Positions 52,975 to 60,135 of a stretch of DNA of 64,000 bases are shown here, piece by piece; the stretch's first letter is position 1, and each line of letters opens with the position of its first letter. The notes beneath the pieces were generated by a model that was given only the letters and a program-made list of their open reading frames with translations, did not search any database and was not told the DNA's origin. Source of the stretch: DASVVT01 sp036386415. GTDB lineage: Bacteria; Acidobacteriota; Blastocatellia; Pyrinomonadales; Pyrinomonadaceae. The stretch spans positions 77,259-141,258 of the forward strand of contig DASVVT010000088.1 of the NCBI GenBank assembly GCA_036386415.1. The letters are read 5' to 3'. The position numbers and the translations under genes are program-made.

Positions 52975-53451
52975 CTCCTCCTCCCAGTCTTTCTTGAGCA
53001 GCAGCTCTTCGATCCGGTAGGCGTGCAGCATGTCGTGCAGCGCCAGGTGGCGAAACATGATGAAGACGGAATAATGCGCGTACTCTTCATGCGCGGCGGT
53101 GCGCTGCCAGTCGTCTGTGGACAACGCTTTCAACCTTTCGACGAGCTGGCGGCGGTCGCTTGAAAAGCGCCCCATCGCTTCGTACAGATCCATCTTCAGC
53201 AGCGCGTCCTCATCCATGTCCCTGTCAGGATCGTACGGAGTGATGCGCGGGCTCTGCTCCCTCAGCATCAGGTCGAGACGGTTGAAGAAGAGCGTGTGCA
53301 CTTCCGCCAGATGGCAGGCGTGTTCATGAGCAGACCATTTGCCGGGTCGCGGTCGCCGCTTGACGACCGCCCCCGAAATTTCACGGATCATCGGAATGAT
53401 AATGCCCGGAGCGTTTTCCAGCGCCGCGATAACCGATTCAGGATTAGTCAC
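52966..53451 (-). CDS. DinB superfamily protein
   Basis: 161 residues, a four-helix bundle with metal-binding His: PGKWSAHEHACHLAEVHTLF (about 37-56) and FRHLALHDMLHAYRIEELL (about 133-151). DinB/YfiT-type proteins may act as thiol-dependent transferases or DNA-damage-linked enzymes; no specific function can be read here. The C-terminus (EEEKK) runs into repeat F6, which gives the stop. Same strand as DUF309, with a repeat between. Confidence 0.86.
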   Translation of the reverse strand: MTNPESVIAALENAPGIIIPMIREISGAVVKRRPRPGKWSAHEHACHLAEVHTLFFNRLDLMLREQSPRITPYDPDRDMDEDALLKMDLYEAMGRFSSDRRQLVERLKALSTDDWQRTAAHEEYAHYSVFIMFRHLALHDMLHAYRIEELLLKKDWEEEKK

Positions 53452-53465
53452 CTCGCACTCCTATG

Positions 53466-53612
53466 AAGAGAAGTAGACAGTAGACAGTAGTCAGTAGCCA
53501 GTAGATGAAGATGGCTTGTTGGCTACGTTACCTGCCGTGATCTATGTTGAGCGGCATCAACTCGTTTTTCTTTTCTACTGACTACTGACTACTGTCTACT
53601 GTCTACTTTCTA
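53466..53612 (-). repeat. CAGTAGN 140-nt element, copy E6
   Basis: Arms AAGTAGACAGTAGACAGTAG and CTACTGACTACTGTCTACTG. Minus-strand interior GAGTTGATGCCGCTCA and GGTAACGTAGCCAACAAGCC, the latter matching E7 (GTAGCGTAGCCAACACGC). It sits between rhodanese and DinB genes and includes the rhodanese stop. Confidence 0.9.
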
Positions 53613-53963
53613 GTATCGTGGCACGCTGGCATCTACCTCACACGACCAGGCATCTATGCCGCCCGCCAGATTGTAGAGCTTCTTGAATCCCTGCCGCGCC
53701 ATAAAGGCGCAGACCTGCGCGCTCCTGATCCCGTGATGGCACATGAAGACGATCTCATCATCCGGATTGAGAGTCTCTGCCCATTCTGGAAACAGGCTGA
53801 GCGGCAGCAGCCGCGCGCCTTCAATACGCGCGTGGGCATACTCTTCCGGTTCGCGCACATCCACGAGCAGCACCTCTTCGCCGCGCCTCAGACGCTCATC
53901 CAGTTCCGCAGCCGAAACCGTCTCGTAATTCACATCCTTCTCCGCTTTACTGAAGATTGTCAT
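53610..53963 (-). CDS. rhodanese-like protein
   Basis: 117 residues from ATG 53963; the upstream extension is repeat and rejected. A single rhodanese domain: LLVDVREPEEYAHARIEGAR, then the active loop FMCHHGIRSAQVC with catalytic Cys (about 77). It should carry a persulfide on that Cys and pass sulfur to thiols. The gene lies downstream of a TrxR-like gene on the same strand with a repeat between. A second rhodanese is at 63716. Confidence 0.9.
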   Translation of the reverse strand: MTIFSKAEKDVNYETVSAAELDERLRRGEEVLLVDVREPEEYAHARIEGARLLPLSLFPEWAETLNPDDEIVFMCHHGIRSAQVCAFMARQGFKKLYNLAGGIDAWSCEVDASVPRY

Positions 53964-54026
53964 GTCGTCAATCGTCAATCGTGAATGGAAAAGAGAACGC
54001 GTGAGTCGATTCACGATTGACGATCT
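53964..54026. repeat. GTCAATC heptad inverted repeat
   Basis: Left arm GTCGTCAATCGTCAATCGTG, right arm GATTCACGATTGACGATC. It lies between the rhodanese and TrxR-like genes and contains the stop of the latter. Confidence 0.85.
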
Positions 54027-54940
54027 AGTCCTCCGGTCAAGCGAGAAGCGATCACTTTCGCAGCAGTCGCGCCCGCGCCGGTCGCACCGCTGATGGTTGG
54101 CGCAAGGGGGTTGGAAACGTCGCCCACTGCGAAGACGTTTCCGATGCTCGTCTCCTGCTCACCCGTGACCACTATAAACCCACGCTCGTCCATGTGCACC
54201 TGATCGCGGAACAACTCCGTGTTCGGCTCGACCCCGATGCGTATGAGCACGCCCCGGACAGCCATCTGGAAAGGCTTGATCGCGTGTGCGCGCAGGATTT
54301 CCACCCCTTCGACTTCACTTTCGCCGATGATGCGCAGCACGACCGCTTCCGTGAACACAGTGATGCGATGATCCATTCGCAGACGCTCGACGAAATCTTT
54401 ACGCGCGCGAAGCCTTTTGCCACGATGCACGAGCGTGACGGTCGGGCACACCTCGGCCAGCATCAAAGCGTTCTCCGCTGCCGCATCGCCGCCCCCGACC
54501 ACTAACACATCTTTTCCTTCAAGAGACGCGCGGTCGCGCGTTCCAGACTCGACGACGCCGCGCCCGGTCAGCTCTATCTCGCCCGCAATGCCCAGACGCC
54601 TGCGGCGCACGCCCGTACCGATGATGATGCTGATCGCCCGTAGCTCTTCGCCACTGCGGAGCGCGATGCGCTTCGCACGCAGATCGACGCTCTCAATCAA
54701 CACCTCCGTCCACAGATCGAAATCCGCACCATCGAGCTGACCGGCGAACAGGTCGCGCAACTCACGCCCGTCCCTGGCACGCACGCCCGGATAATTTTCG
54801 ATTGCGTTATACGTCCACAGGAGCTGCCCGCCGACCTCCACCTCCTGTTCGAGCACGAGCGTATCCAGCCCCAACTCGTCACACCACAAAGCGGCTGACA
54901 ATCCCGCAGGCCCCGCGCCAATGATGATAACGTCGTGCAT
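54011..54940 (-). CDS. thioredoxin-reductase-like FAD/NAD(P) oxidoreductase lacking the CxxC
   Basis: 309 residues from ATG 54940; an upstream extension reads through repeat E7. FAD site GAGPAGLSAA (8-17), NAD(P) site VVGGGDAAAENALML (about 150-164), and FAVGDVSNPLAPTISGATGAG near the end. In thioredoxin reductase the segment between these carries CATC; here it reads ESGTRD (about 139-144), so the redox-active pair is missing. It may be a ferredoxin-/flavodoxin-NADP reductase-like enzyme or another flavoenzyme that passes electrons to an unknown partner. Cytoplasmic. The rhodanese gene follows on the same strand. Confidence 0.88.
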   Translation of the reverse strand: MHDVIIIGAGPAGLSAALWCDELGLDTLVLEQEVEVGGQLLWTYNAIENYPGVRARDGRELRDLFAGQLDGADFDLWTEVLIESVDLRAKRIALRSGEELRAISIIIGTGVRRRRLGIAGEIELTGRGVVESGTRDRASLEGKDVLVVGGGDAAAENALMLAEVCPTVTLVHRGKRLRARKDFVERLRMDHRITVFTEAVVLRIIGESEVEGVEILRAHAIKPFQMAVRGVLIRIGVEPNTELFRDQVHMDERGFIVVTGEQETSIGNVFAVGDVSNPLAPTISGATGAGATAAKVIASRLTGGLDRQS

Positions 54941-54947
54941 AAGAAGC

Positions 54948-55096
54948 AGTAGACAGCAGACAGTAGTCAGTAGCCAGTAGAACAGAAAATCAGTTGATGC
55001 TGTTTGGTGTTGCTCATCATAATTCAGAGTAGGTAGCGTAGCCAACACGCGGTCTTCATCTACTGACTACTGACTACTGGCTACTGTCTACTGCTT
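54948..55096 (+). repeat. CAGTAGN 140-nt element, copy E7
   Basis: Arms AGCAGTAGACAGCAGACAGT and CTACTGACTACTGACTACTG. Interior AATCAGTTGATGCTG, GTTGCTCATCATA, GAGTAGGTAGCGTAGCCAAC. It contains the stop of the methyltransferase gene. Confidence 0.92.
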
Positions 55097-55667
55097 TACC
55101 GTTCTTGCTTGCGACTATTTCTGCTGTCCGTCGTTGATGCTGGCCGGGGTCGTCATCTTGGAGCAGTGTTTCGTGATAGTGCTTGATGTCCCAGTCGCTG
55201 AATTCCGCGCGCAGCTCTTCGGGCTGAAGCAGGAACGCCGGATTCATGGGGCGCGTGTCGGCACTCTCGTCGATCAGGTGAATCGCGGCGACCACCAGCC
55301 CACCCGGGCGGACTCCGGCGCGAATCTGCGGCCAGAGGTCGTGTTGCAGGTAGTAGAAGATAATGATCAGATCATAAGCTTCCGGGTCGATGCTGAACTC
55401 TCCGCGCTCAAGGTCTGCGACACGCGCATCAACTGTGACGCCGCGCTCGCGCGCTCGCTGCTCTGTGAGCCTGATGCCGACGCTCGATGAATCCACGGCT
55501 GTGACCTGCCAGCCGTGTTCGGCCAGGAAAACAGCATGACGGCCAGCGCCGCACGCTATATCAAGGGCGCGTCCCGGCGCAAGGCCGCGCGCGACGCGCA
55601 CGAGAAGACGGCTCGGCTCAGAGGTCGCGTGCTCGCCTAGACTGTAACGCTCGTCCCAATCAGCCAC
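55074..55667 (-). CDS. class I SAM-dependent methyltransferase
   Basis: 197 residues from GTG 55667, chosen because it gives the usual start (M)ADWDERYSLGEHA and overlaps the upstream stop by 8 bases. SAM-binding motif ALDIACGAGRHAVFLAEHGW (about 34-53), acidic residue in TAVDSSSVGI, and the post-II loop FYYLQHDLWPQIRAGVRPGG. It resembles the TehB/UbiE-type small methyltransferases; substrate unknown. The C-terminal residues (AVDSSQ) and stop come from repeat E7. Cotranscribed with 55660. Confidence 0.87.
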   Translation of the reverse strand: MADWDERYSLGEHATSEPSRLLVRVARGLAPGRALDIACGAGRHAVFLAEHGWQVTAVDSSSVGIRLTEQRARERGVTVDARVADLERGEFSIDPEAYDLIIIFYYLQHDLWPQIRAGVRPGGLVVAAIHLIDESADTRPMNPAFLLQPEELRAEFSDWDIKHYHETLLQDDDPGQHQRRTAEIVASKNGKAVDSSQ

Positions 55668-56694
55668 TATGTGCACCGGCGACAGGCGTTTTGGTTTCCA
55701 GCAACAACGAAGCGCGCACCTCTCGCGCCACAGCATCAGGCGTGAGGCTCGAAGCGGCCAGCCGCCCGCCCTGATCCATGAACTTGACTGCCGATGCAAG
55801 CTCGTTGCTATCCAGTTTCCAGCGCCCTTTCTGGTTTCCCTCGACCTCGTTAAGCGCGGCGACGAGCGGGACGAAATCGCGGCGCTTGACGCGTGGGCGC
55901 ACGACCGTCACAGCCCAGGAGTAATAGGGATAGTCTATGCGGTAAGTCCACTTGTCATTGAAGGGCAGGGCGATCAGGTAGAGGCTGCCTTTCGCGTGAT
56001 GCGTGATGGCCGTGTAGGGCGTGGCCGGACGTTGAGGATCGAAGCCCGCCGGGCTATATGACGACGGCGCGATGGTGATGATGGAGAGACTGACATCCTC
56101 TTGCTCTTCAACACGGGACGCGCCGCGCGCGAAGCTCTCTAAAGCCGCCGCGACGCGCTGCCAGCCGTCGCGCCATAATGGCTCGTAATCACCGATGCGC
56201 GTCAGCACGCGTTCCACTTCGGGCAGGACAAGCTCGTAGGCGCGCGCCTCGTCCGTGAGAGGATGACCCGCCAGATGAGCCGCCAGCGGCGAGATGGTCT
56301 GCTCATTCGGATCGGGCTGCTCGGAGCCCTGTATGACGATGCTCGCGCGCACAGCGTTCTCACCGCTGTATGCGGAGAAATCTCCATTCTCGGCGGCGGC
56401 GATCAATTCGCTTCGCAGCTCTCCGGCGCGCTCGCCCGTGAGCATAGTCCAGACGGAGAGCACGCCGTCCGTGTCGAAATGGTTATTGGTGACGAGCTCT
56501 ATCCCCTGCGTCAGGTGATCTCTGTCAGGCGAGCCGATGACATTCAAGGCGATCTCCGTCGAAGTATCAGCTTTGACAGCCGTGGGCGTTTCGTTTCCCT
56601 GCCAGTGTGAAAAGTGAAGGCTGCGCGGGACAGTCCCGTCAACGGAAATCTTCCGCATATCGTCAAGCCCCGCGTGGTAATACTCGAATCTCAT
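55660..56694 (-). CDS. unknown protein, possibly DUF6687-like
   Basis: 344 residues from ATG 56694 (GTG 56703 adds three). I recall a similar start pattern, MRFEYYHAGLDDMRKISVDG then LHFSHWQGNETP, in the DUF6687 family; this match is from memory and unproven. The middle (about 160-330) is mixed alpha/beta with YSWAVTVVRPRVKRRDFVPL. No signal peptide, no metal motif that stands out. It overlaps the methyltransferase start by 8 bases, so they form an operon; that partner is the main clue to a role. Confidence 0.6.
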   Translation of the reverse strand: MRFEYYHAGLDDMRKISVDGTVPRSLHFSHWQGNETPTAVKADTSTEIALNVIGSPDRDHLTQGIELVTNNHFDTDGVLSVWTMLTGERAGELRSELIAAAENGDFSAYSGENAVRASIVIQGSEQPDPNEQTISPLAAHLAGHPLTDEARAYELVLPEVERVLTRIGDYEPLWRDGWQRVAAALESFARGASRVEEQEDVSLSIITIAPSSYSPAGFDPQRPATPYTAITHHAKGSLYLIALPFNDKWTYRIDYPYYSWAVTVVRPRVKRRDFVPLVAALNEVEGNQKGRWKLDSNELASAVKFMDQGGRLAASSLTPDAVAREVRASLLLETKTPVAGAHSG

Positions 56695-56921
56695 CTCCTG
56701 CACCTGTTGGTCTTCATGTATGTCGAGTCATCTGGAAAATTAACACCATCGCGGCCTTTGAAGCAAAGCAAGGTCGGTTGGTTCGGCCTGTAAACCCGTA
56801 GCCTGATATATAAAGGGCGAAGCAGCCCCCCGACTACTTCGCCCTTAGGAGAATTACCTTATGCAGGGGGATAAAGTAACCTGTGTTCCCCGTGATTTTT
56901 ATACTCGATCCTGACTTTTGA
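56695..56921. other. spacer to island edge
   Basis: No gene seen. It contains a short inverted repeat AAGGGCGAAGC / CTTCGCCCTTAG (56811-56849), which may be the terminator of a gene on the plus strand or part of the island edge. Confidence 0.4.
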
Positions 56922-57046
56922 GGCAAAGCCCGCACGGCTGGCTTTGCCCGCCGATAGGTTCTAGGGATGATTCTGGCGGGCAGAGGAAATAATTGGCGGG
57001 CAGGCGAAATTTAACGGCGGGTCTGCTTCGCAGGCAGCTTGGCGGG
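56922..57046. repeat. left edge of island: 18-bp direct repeat and iterated GGCGGG motif
   Basis: GGCAAAGCCCGCACGGCT (56922-56939) recurs at 63033-63050. It is followed by GGCTTTGCCCGCCGAT, an inverted match to the right edge, and by GGCGGG at 56975, 56995, 57016 and 57041, about 20-25 bases apart. The last two lie in the 3' end of the XRE gene. Confidence 0.85.
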
Positions 57047-57289
57047 TAAATCCAGATCATCGTCTATCAAAATATCTGTACTGACATTGACTGCTCGCGC
57101 ATACTGCAAAAGAATGGTAAGTGGCGGCTCATTCTTTCCTAACTCATAATCGGAAATCCGATGGTATGTAATGAGGTCTTGCACTCCTAATCTATGCAGC
57201 ATTTCAGTCTGAGATAAACCCAAAGCCAGCCGAATATCCTTGAGCTTTCCCGCCAGACGTTCCGGCTTTGAACGCACGCCTTTGCCCAT
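57011..57289 (-). CDS. XRE-family transcriptional regulator
   Basis: 92 residues, one helix-turn-helix domain (about 12-75): LKDIRLALGLSQTEMLHRLG, YHRISDYELGKNEPPLTILLQYARAVN (split at 20). Typical cI/Cro-like repressor of mobile elements. It starts 38 bases from a perfect 22-base palindrome (57328-57349), which would be the operator for its own promoter and the divergent one. C-terminus DLDLPAKLPAKQTRR is partly coded by GGCGGG repeats. Lies at the left edge of the island. Confidence 0.88.
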   Translation of the reverse strand: MGKGVRSKPERLAGKLKDIRLALGLSQTEMLHRLGVQDLITYHRISDYELGKNEPPLTILLQYARAVNVSTDILIDDDLDLPAKLPAKQTRR

Positions 57290-57327
57290 CAGGAGTGGCC
57301 TCCTGACAGGTGGAATGACGGCTTGTT

Positions 57328-57349
57328 GTTATACTTATTTAAGTATAAC
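57328..57349. promoter_or_regulatory. perfect palindromic operator
   Basis: GTTATACTTA, then TT, then TAAGTATAAC: a perfect 22-base palindrome between the divergent XRE gene and the REC-like gene. Expected binding site for the XRE regulator. It overlaps AT-rich sequence that may include a -10 box (TATACT). Confidence 0.7.
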
Positions 57350-57485
57350 ATGCCGTTGCCCAACTTGTGCGCGGTGAGAATGAACCTTTCATGCTCAACG
57401 GCGCTGCTCATCACTCATCAAGTTGGGAGTTGAGCCGTCGCATCAGCCGTTACTTTTTCAAAGACAAGAGCCGCGCAAATATACC

Positions 57486-57815
57486 ATGCCTTCACACCGG
57501 ATACATTGGAAATACCGACTACTGTATGTCGGGCGCGACCATGATTTAACTTCGTTCCTCAAGGATGCGCTCAAACGTCTGGATTGCTTTGTCGTGCGAT
57601 GCCCTAGAGGGACAGAGGCGCGCATCTTCATTGAAAGCGAGATTCGATATTCACTCTTCCTTTTCGATGAAGAGTTGCCGGATATGACAGGACTGGAACT
57701 AAAGCGGTTTACACACTCACAGGCGCATCGTAAGAAAATACCTATTCTGATCGTCGCGAAGTCAGGTGACTTTAACAATCTGCTTGAGGCTATCATTCGC
57801 ACGCTTGCCATGTAG
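57486..57815 (+). CDS. response-regulator receiver-like protein of the island
   Basis: 109 residues from ATG 57486; the upstream extension is not coding-like. A REC-type fold: RLLYVGRDHDLTSFLKDALK, an Asp in LFLFDEELPDMTGLELKRFT (about 57) and PILIVAKSGD. The usual acidic pair near the N-terminus is RD-HD rather than DD, so metal binding may be weakened. It may be a stand-alone receiver or an inactive relative used as an adaptor. Transcribed away from the XRE gene, with the operator between. Confidence 0.7.
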   Translation: MPSHRIHWKYRLLYVGRDHDLTSFLKDALKRLDCFVVRCPRGTEARIFIESEIRYSLFLFDEELPDMTGLELKRFTHSQAHRKKIPILIVAKSGDFNNLLEAIIRTLAM

Positions 57816-57878
57816 TTACATTTAGTGCATAATCCGACATGCAAGACCGCTCAAGCATGAATGAAAAGCAGGCACACC

Positions 57879-58112
57879 ATGAATAAAAAAATAAAAAGCA
57901 TAACCGATCTGGCTACAGGTAATCCTATCAATGAAAATCCTTCACCCGTTGCACCTATAAGAGTAAAGAACATCGCAGCCGTTACACTCGGACGCTTAGG
58001 CGGTCTGAAGGGTGGCAAAGCTCGCGCAGCGAAGTTATCAGCCAAGAGACGCAAGAAAATCGCCCAAGACGCTGCTAAAGCCAGATGGTCTAAAGAAAAA
58101 ACCAAAGAATAA
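57879..58112 (+). CDS. small basic histone-like protein of mobile elements
   Basis: 77 residues from ATG 57879. The C-terminal half carries ALGRLGGLKGGKARAAKLSA-type sequence (VTLGRLGGLKGGKARAAKL), then KRRKKIAQDAAKARWSKE. This motif recurs in small proteins often near mobile DNA. It is very basic and likely binds nucleic acid; no specific job is known. 14 bases upstream of the start is GACCGCTCAAGCAT, repeated in the promoter at 59970-59983. Confidence 0.7.
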   Translation: MNKKIKSITDLATGNPINENPSPVAPIRVKNIAAVTLGRLGGLKGGKARAAKLSAKRRKKIAQDAAKARWSKEKTKE

Positions 58113-58260
58113 GCGTATATACAACTTGTATACAATGTGTATACGTTTCCCTTGTACGTACATGGCGCAAAAGTGTATAGTTTGTAGTTACAAGCTAGGT
58201 CTAGGCTATTTCTAGGTAGTCTAGGCCGTTTTTCTCCCAACGTAGCGTAAGGGAGGACAT
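58113..58260. promoter_or_regulatory. AT-rich regulatory region with GTATAC and CTAGG repeats
   Basis: CGTATATACA, TTGTATACAA and GTGTATACG follow one another (58115-58146), then CTAGG occurs four times at 58195-58224. It probably holds operator sites for the DUF5678-like gene. A GGGAGG ribosome-binding site precedes ATG 58261. Confidence 0.5.
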
Positions 58261-58488
58261 ATGATAAAAGAATTAAGCGAGAAAGAAGTGTCTTACCTTA
58301 ACGAACTCAGAAAGCATGAAGGCCAGTGGGTTGCTGTGCTTAAATCTGAGGACGGGGATATTATTGTAGGTAGTGGTAAAGACGCCGTCGAAGCCAAGCG
58401 TAACGCACAGTCGAATGGCTTTAGCGAGGCTGTTTTACTTTGGGTGCGGCCATTTAATGGGAAGTACATTGCTAGGCTTTGGTCTTGA
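58261..58488 (+). CDS. DUF5678-like small protein
   Basis: 75 residues. Pattern KHEGQWVAVLKSEDGDIIVG, SGKDAVEAKRNAQSNGF, FNGKYIARLWS fits DUF5678 (short beta-rich proteins, often in pairs with another small gene, sometimes called antitoxin-like). Its 3' end overlaps by 54 bases the 3' end of the retropepsin-like gene on the opposite strand, an unusual convergent overlap. Function unknown. Confidence 0.7.
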   Translation: MIKELSEKEVSYLNELRKHEGQWVAVLKSEDGDIIVGSGKDAVEAKRNAQSNGFSEAVLLWVRPFNGKYIARLWS

Positions 58489-58887
58489 GTTTATCTCAAA
58501 AGTTTTCTCATATCCTCGGAACGTGATTTCGTAATTCTCAAAAAAACCATCCTGGCCTAGCACGCACATCTCACTATCCCTTGAGAATCCAGCCCGAATT
58601 TGTATCCGCTCATCAAAGTCGAAAATCTGTAGTTCGATTGTATGCATATAGCATTGGAGCGGTGTCATTCCTAGAGCGTAATGAGTTACCGGCTCGCCGC
58701 TTTCTAAATCAATCCCAAGATTTTCGGCGACGGATGAATGAAACATACACCCATCCGCGCCTGAATCCACAAGACAACTAACATCATCTTGCTGCCCGCG
58801 ATAAAAAAGGCGTACATCTAATAATGGAATCTCAACATAGCCTTTTGGAACTGTATCATCTGGAAATACCGTGTACTCAAAAATCAT
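58435..58887 (-). CDS. retropepsin-like aspartic protease
   Basis: 150 residues. Active-site motif LVDSGADGCMFHSSVAENLG (about 37-56) has the D-S/T-G-A signature of retroviral-type aspartic proteases, here with Cys in the flap-side segment. VLGQDGFFENYEITF matches the second hydrophobic-Gly motif near the end. Bacterial members are single-domain and thought to dimerise. No signal peptide, so cytoplasmic. Starts in an ATGA overlap with the stop of the HARE-HTH-like gene, so the two form an operon, and overlaps DUF5678 at its other end. Confidence 0.82.
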   Translation of the reverse strand: MIFEYTVFPDDTVPKGYVEIPLLDVRLFYRGQQDDVSCLVDSGADGCMFHSSVAENLGIDLESGEPVTHYALGMTPLQCYMHTIELQIFDFDERIQIRAGFSRDSEMCVLGQDGFFENYEITFRGYEKTFEINSRPKPSNVLPIKWPHPK

Positions 58888-59633
58888 ATAGGCAAAGTGG
58901 CCTCCTTCTTGTCCTTCCGATATGGCGCTTTCATAGATTCAGGCCATTCTGCCAGCGCCCATGTGTTGCTGCCTAGATTCTCAAATCGCTGTTTCGGGTC
59001 TTTTCTAAGAGGGGTGCTCAAGTTTACAGCTTTCGTGATTATACCTTTCCCTGCGAGCATCGTAAGCAAGACAGTTATATGTAGGGGCTTCTTTGCCTCA
59101 CGTAAGAAAACCTCACAATGATCTGGTTGAGTCATTGCGCCTTGCTCGCGTGCGATTGGTGTTACGTTACTTTTGGCGGGAGATTCTTTTTCAGCCGCAG
59201 CCTCTTGCGGCTTTGAATTTTGCTTAGTTTGTCGTTTGGCGGTGGGGTTAGTAGGATACCATTCAGCCAAGCCGTAGCTACCATCAGGAAGCTTGATTAC
59301 GTCTCCGACCTGCTCTCTGCGCGTGAGAGCGGTATAAACCGCATTGTATTTTGTATGGGGCAGTCCACCTTGTTTCAGTGCTTCCCAAATCTGAGGAAGG
59401 GTCTGCGCGCTTCTCACCATTCCCAAATATTTTATAGCCGCTTCGGCAATAGTCAGCCCAAAAAACGCATCAGGAGCAATATCCTGCGCGCTTCTAATGC
59501 GGGTTGATCCTGTTGGTGTTCGTCCAACTGCAGCCAAGATGCCTTTAACTGCGTCTATCGCAGCATCTATTTTGCTGCGCCTCTCGTGAAGATCAGCCAA
59601 TACCGCTTCGTAATCTATCTCTTCTGAACTCAT
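58884..59633 (-). CDS. HARE-HTH-like winged-helix protein
   Basis: 249 residues. Helical start (about 1-30). Two winged-helix blocks: about 65-125 (AAIKYLGMVRSAQTLPQIWE, ALTRREQVGDVIKLPDGSYG) and about 170-240 (CEVFLREAKKPLHITVLLTM, GSNTWALAEWP). The paired pattern, with W near the end of each, fits the HARE-HTH superfamily, which is found in restriction systems, chromatin proteins and RNA polymerase delta. Linker about 125-165 is Gln/Lys/Ala rich. Four-base overlap with the retropepsin gene. Likely DNA binding; might guide the protease or act in defence. Confidence 0.72.
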   Translation of the reverse strand: MSSEEIDYEAVLADLHERRSKIDAAIDAVKGILAAVGRTPTGSTRIRSAQDIAPDAFFGLTIAEAAIKYLGMVRSAQTLPQIWEALKQGGLPHTKYNAVYTALTRREQVGDVIKLPDGSYGLAEWYPTNPTAKRQTKQNSKPQEAAAEKESPAKSNVTPIAREQGAMTQPDHCEVFLREAKKPLHITVLLTMLAGKGIITKAVNLSTPLRKDPKQRFENLGSNTWALAEWPESMKAPYRKDKKEATLPI

Positions 59634-59956
59634 AATTTAACTTGCTCCTATAGTTATTTTTTGCTATAAACATAGAAGGACGGTGGGGCGGTGGAGCTAC
59701 TTTCGTAGCTCCGTTGCCCGCTCACATAAGCATCACCTCCTACATGCAAGGGCTGACTCTAAGGTTTGGGTTTCGCGACTACAAAACCTAAGAGTTGGCC
59801 TTTAGCATTTTCAGATTACCATACACGACACACTCAGCACAAGGTTTAATTTGTTGCCGAGCCTTCACTCCTGATCTTCCCCTGATTGCAGACTAGCCTT
59901 ACCGCCTTGGCCTCCAAGGCTATGTCAAGTTTTCTTGACATCCTGTAAATATATCT
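59634..59956. other. intergenic stretch with two hairpins
   Basis: No convincing gene. GGAGCTAC-TTTC-GTAGCTCC (59692-59711) is a perfect hairpin. ACTCTAAGGTTT / AAACCTAAGAGT (59757-59797) is a second, imperfect one. GTCAAG-TTTT-CTTGAC (59924-59939) is a short palindrome next to the promoter below. Confidence 0.5.
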
Positions 59957-59985
59957 TGACAATCCTTGACCGCTCAAGCATAATA
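59957..59985 (+). promoter_or_regulatory. near-consensus sigma70 promoter
   Basis: TTGACA (59957-59962), 17 bases, CATAAT (59980-59985): very close to the consensus. Three copies of CTTGAC lie at or before the -35 region (59934, 59956, 59967), which suggests a repressor site. It drives the SWIM transposase gene, whose leader also holds the imperfect hairpin at 60011-60044. Confidence 0.8.
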
Positions 59986-60010
59986 TAGGTGGGTTATTTG
60001 AGAAGTAAAA

Positions 60011-60044
60011 AGCCCCGCCAGTTGCGCTAACAACCAGCGAGGCC
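60011..60044 (+). other. imperfect hairpin in transposase leader
   Basis: GCCCCGCCAGTTG / CAACCAGCGAGGC pair at 10 of 13 positions, followed by ATTTTCC. Possibly an attenuator or terminator between the promoter at 59957 and the gene start at 60136. Confidence 0.45.
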
Positions 60045-60135
60045 ATTTTCCCACACAGCCGAAGCTGTAAGGTACTCGCAACACTGATTATACGCTTCGC
60101 GCCGTGTGGACTCAACATTAAAAGGAGAGTTCACA

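Noticed and set aside
54941..55048. 36-residue N-terminal extension of the TrxR-like gene
   Set aside because: It is repeat E7 read as protein; MHDVIIIGAGPAG is the normal start.
9505..55096. Possible CRISPR arrays in the short repeats
   Set aside because: Units are 7 nt, direct within arms and inverted across a loop, with no spacers; no cas genes.
59846..60118. 90-codon minus frame before the SWIM transposase
   Set aside because: Overlaps the strong promoter and leader hairpin; no family resemblance.
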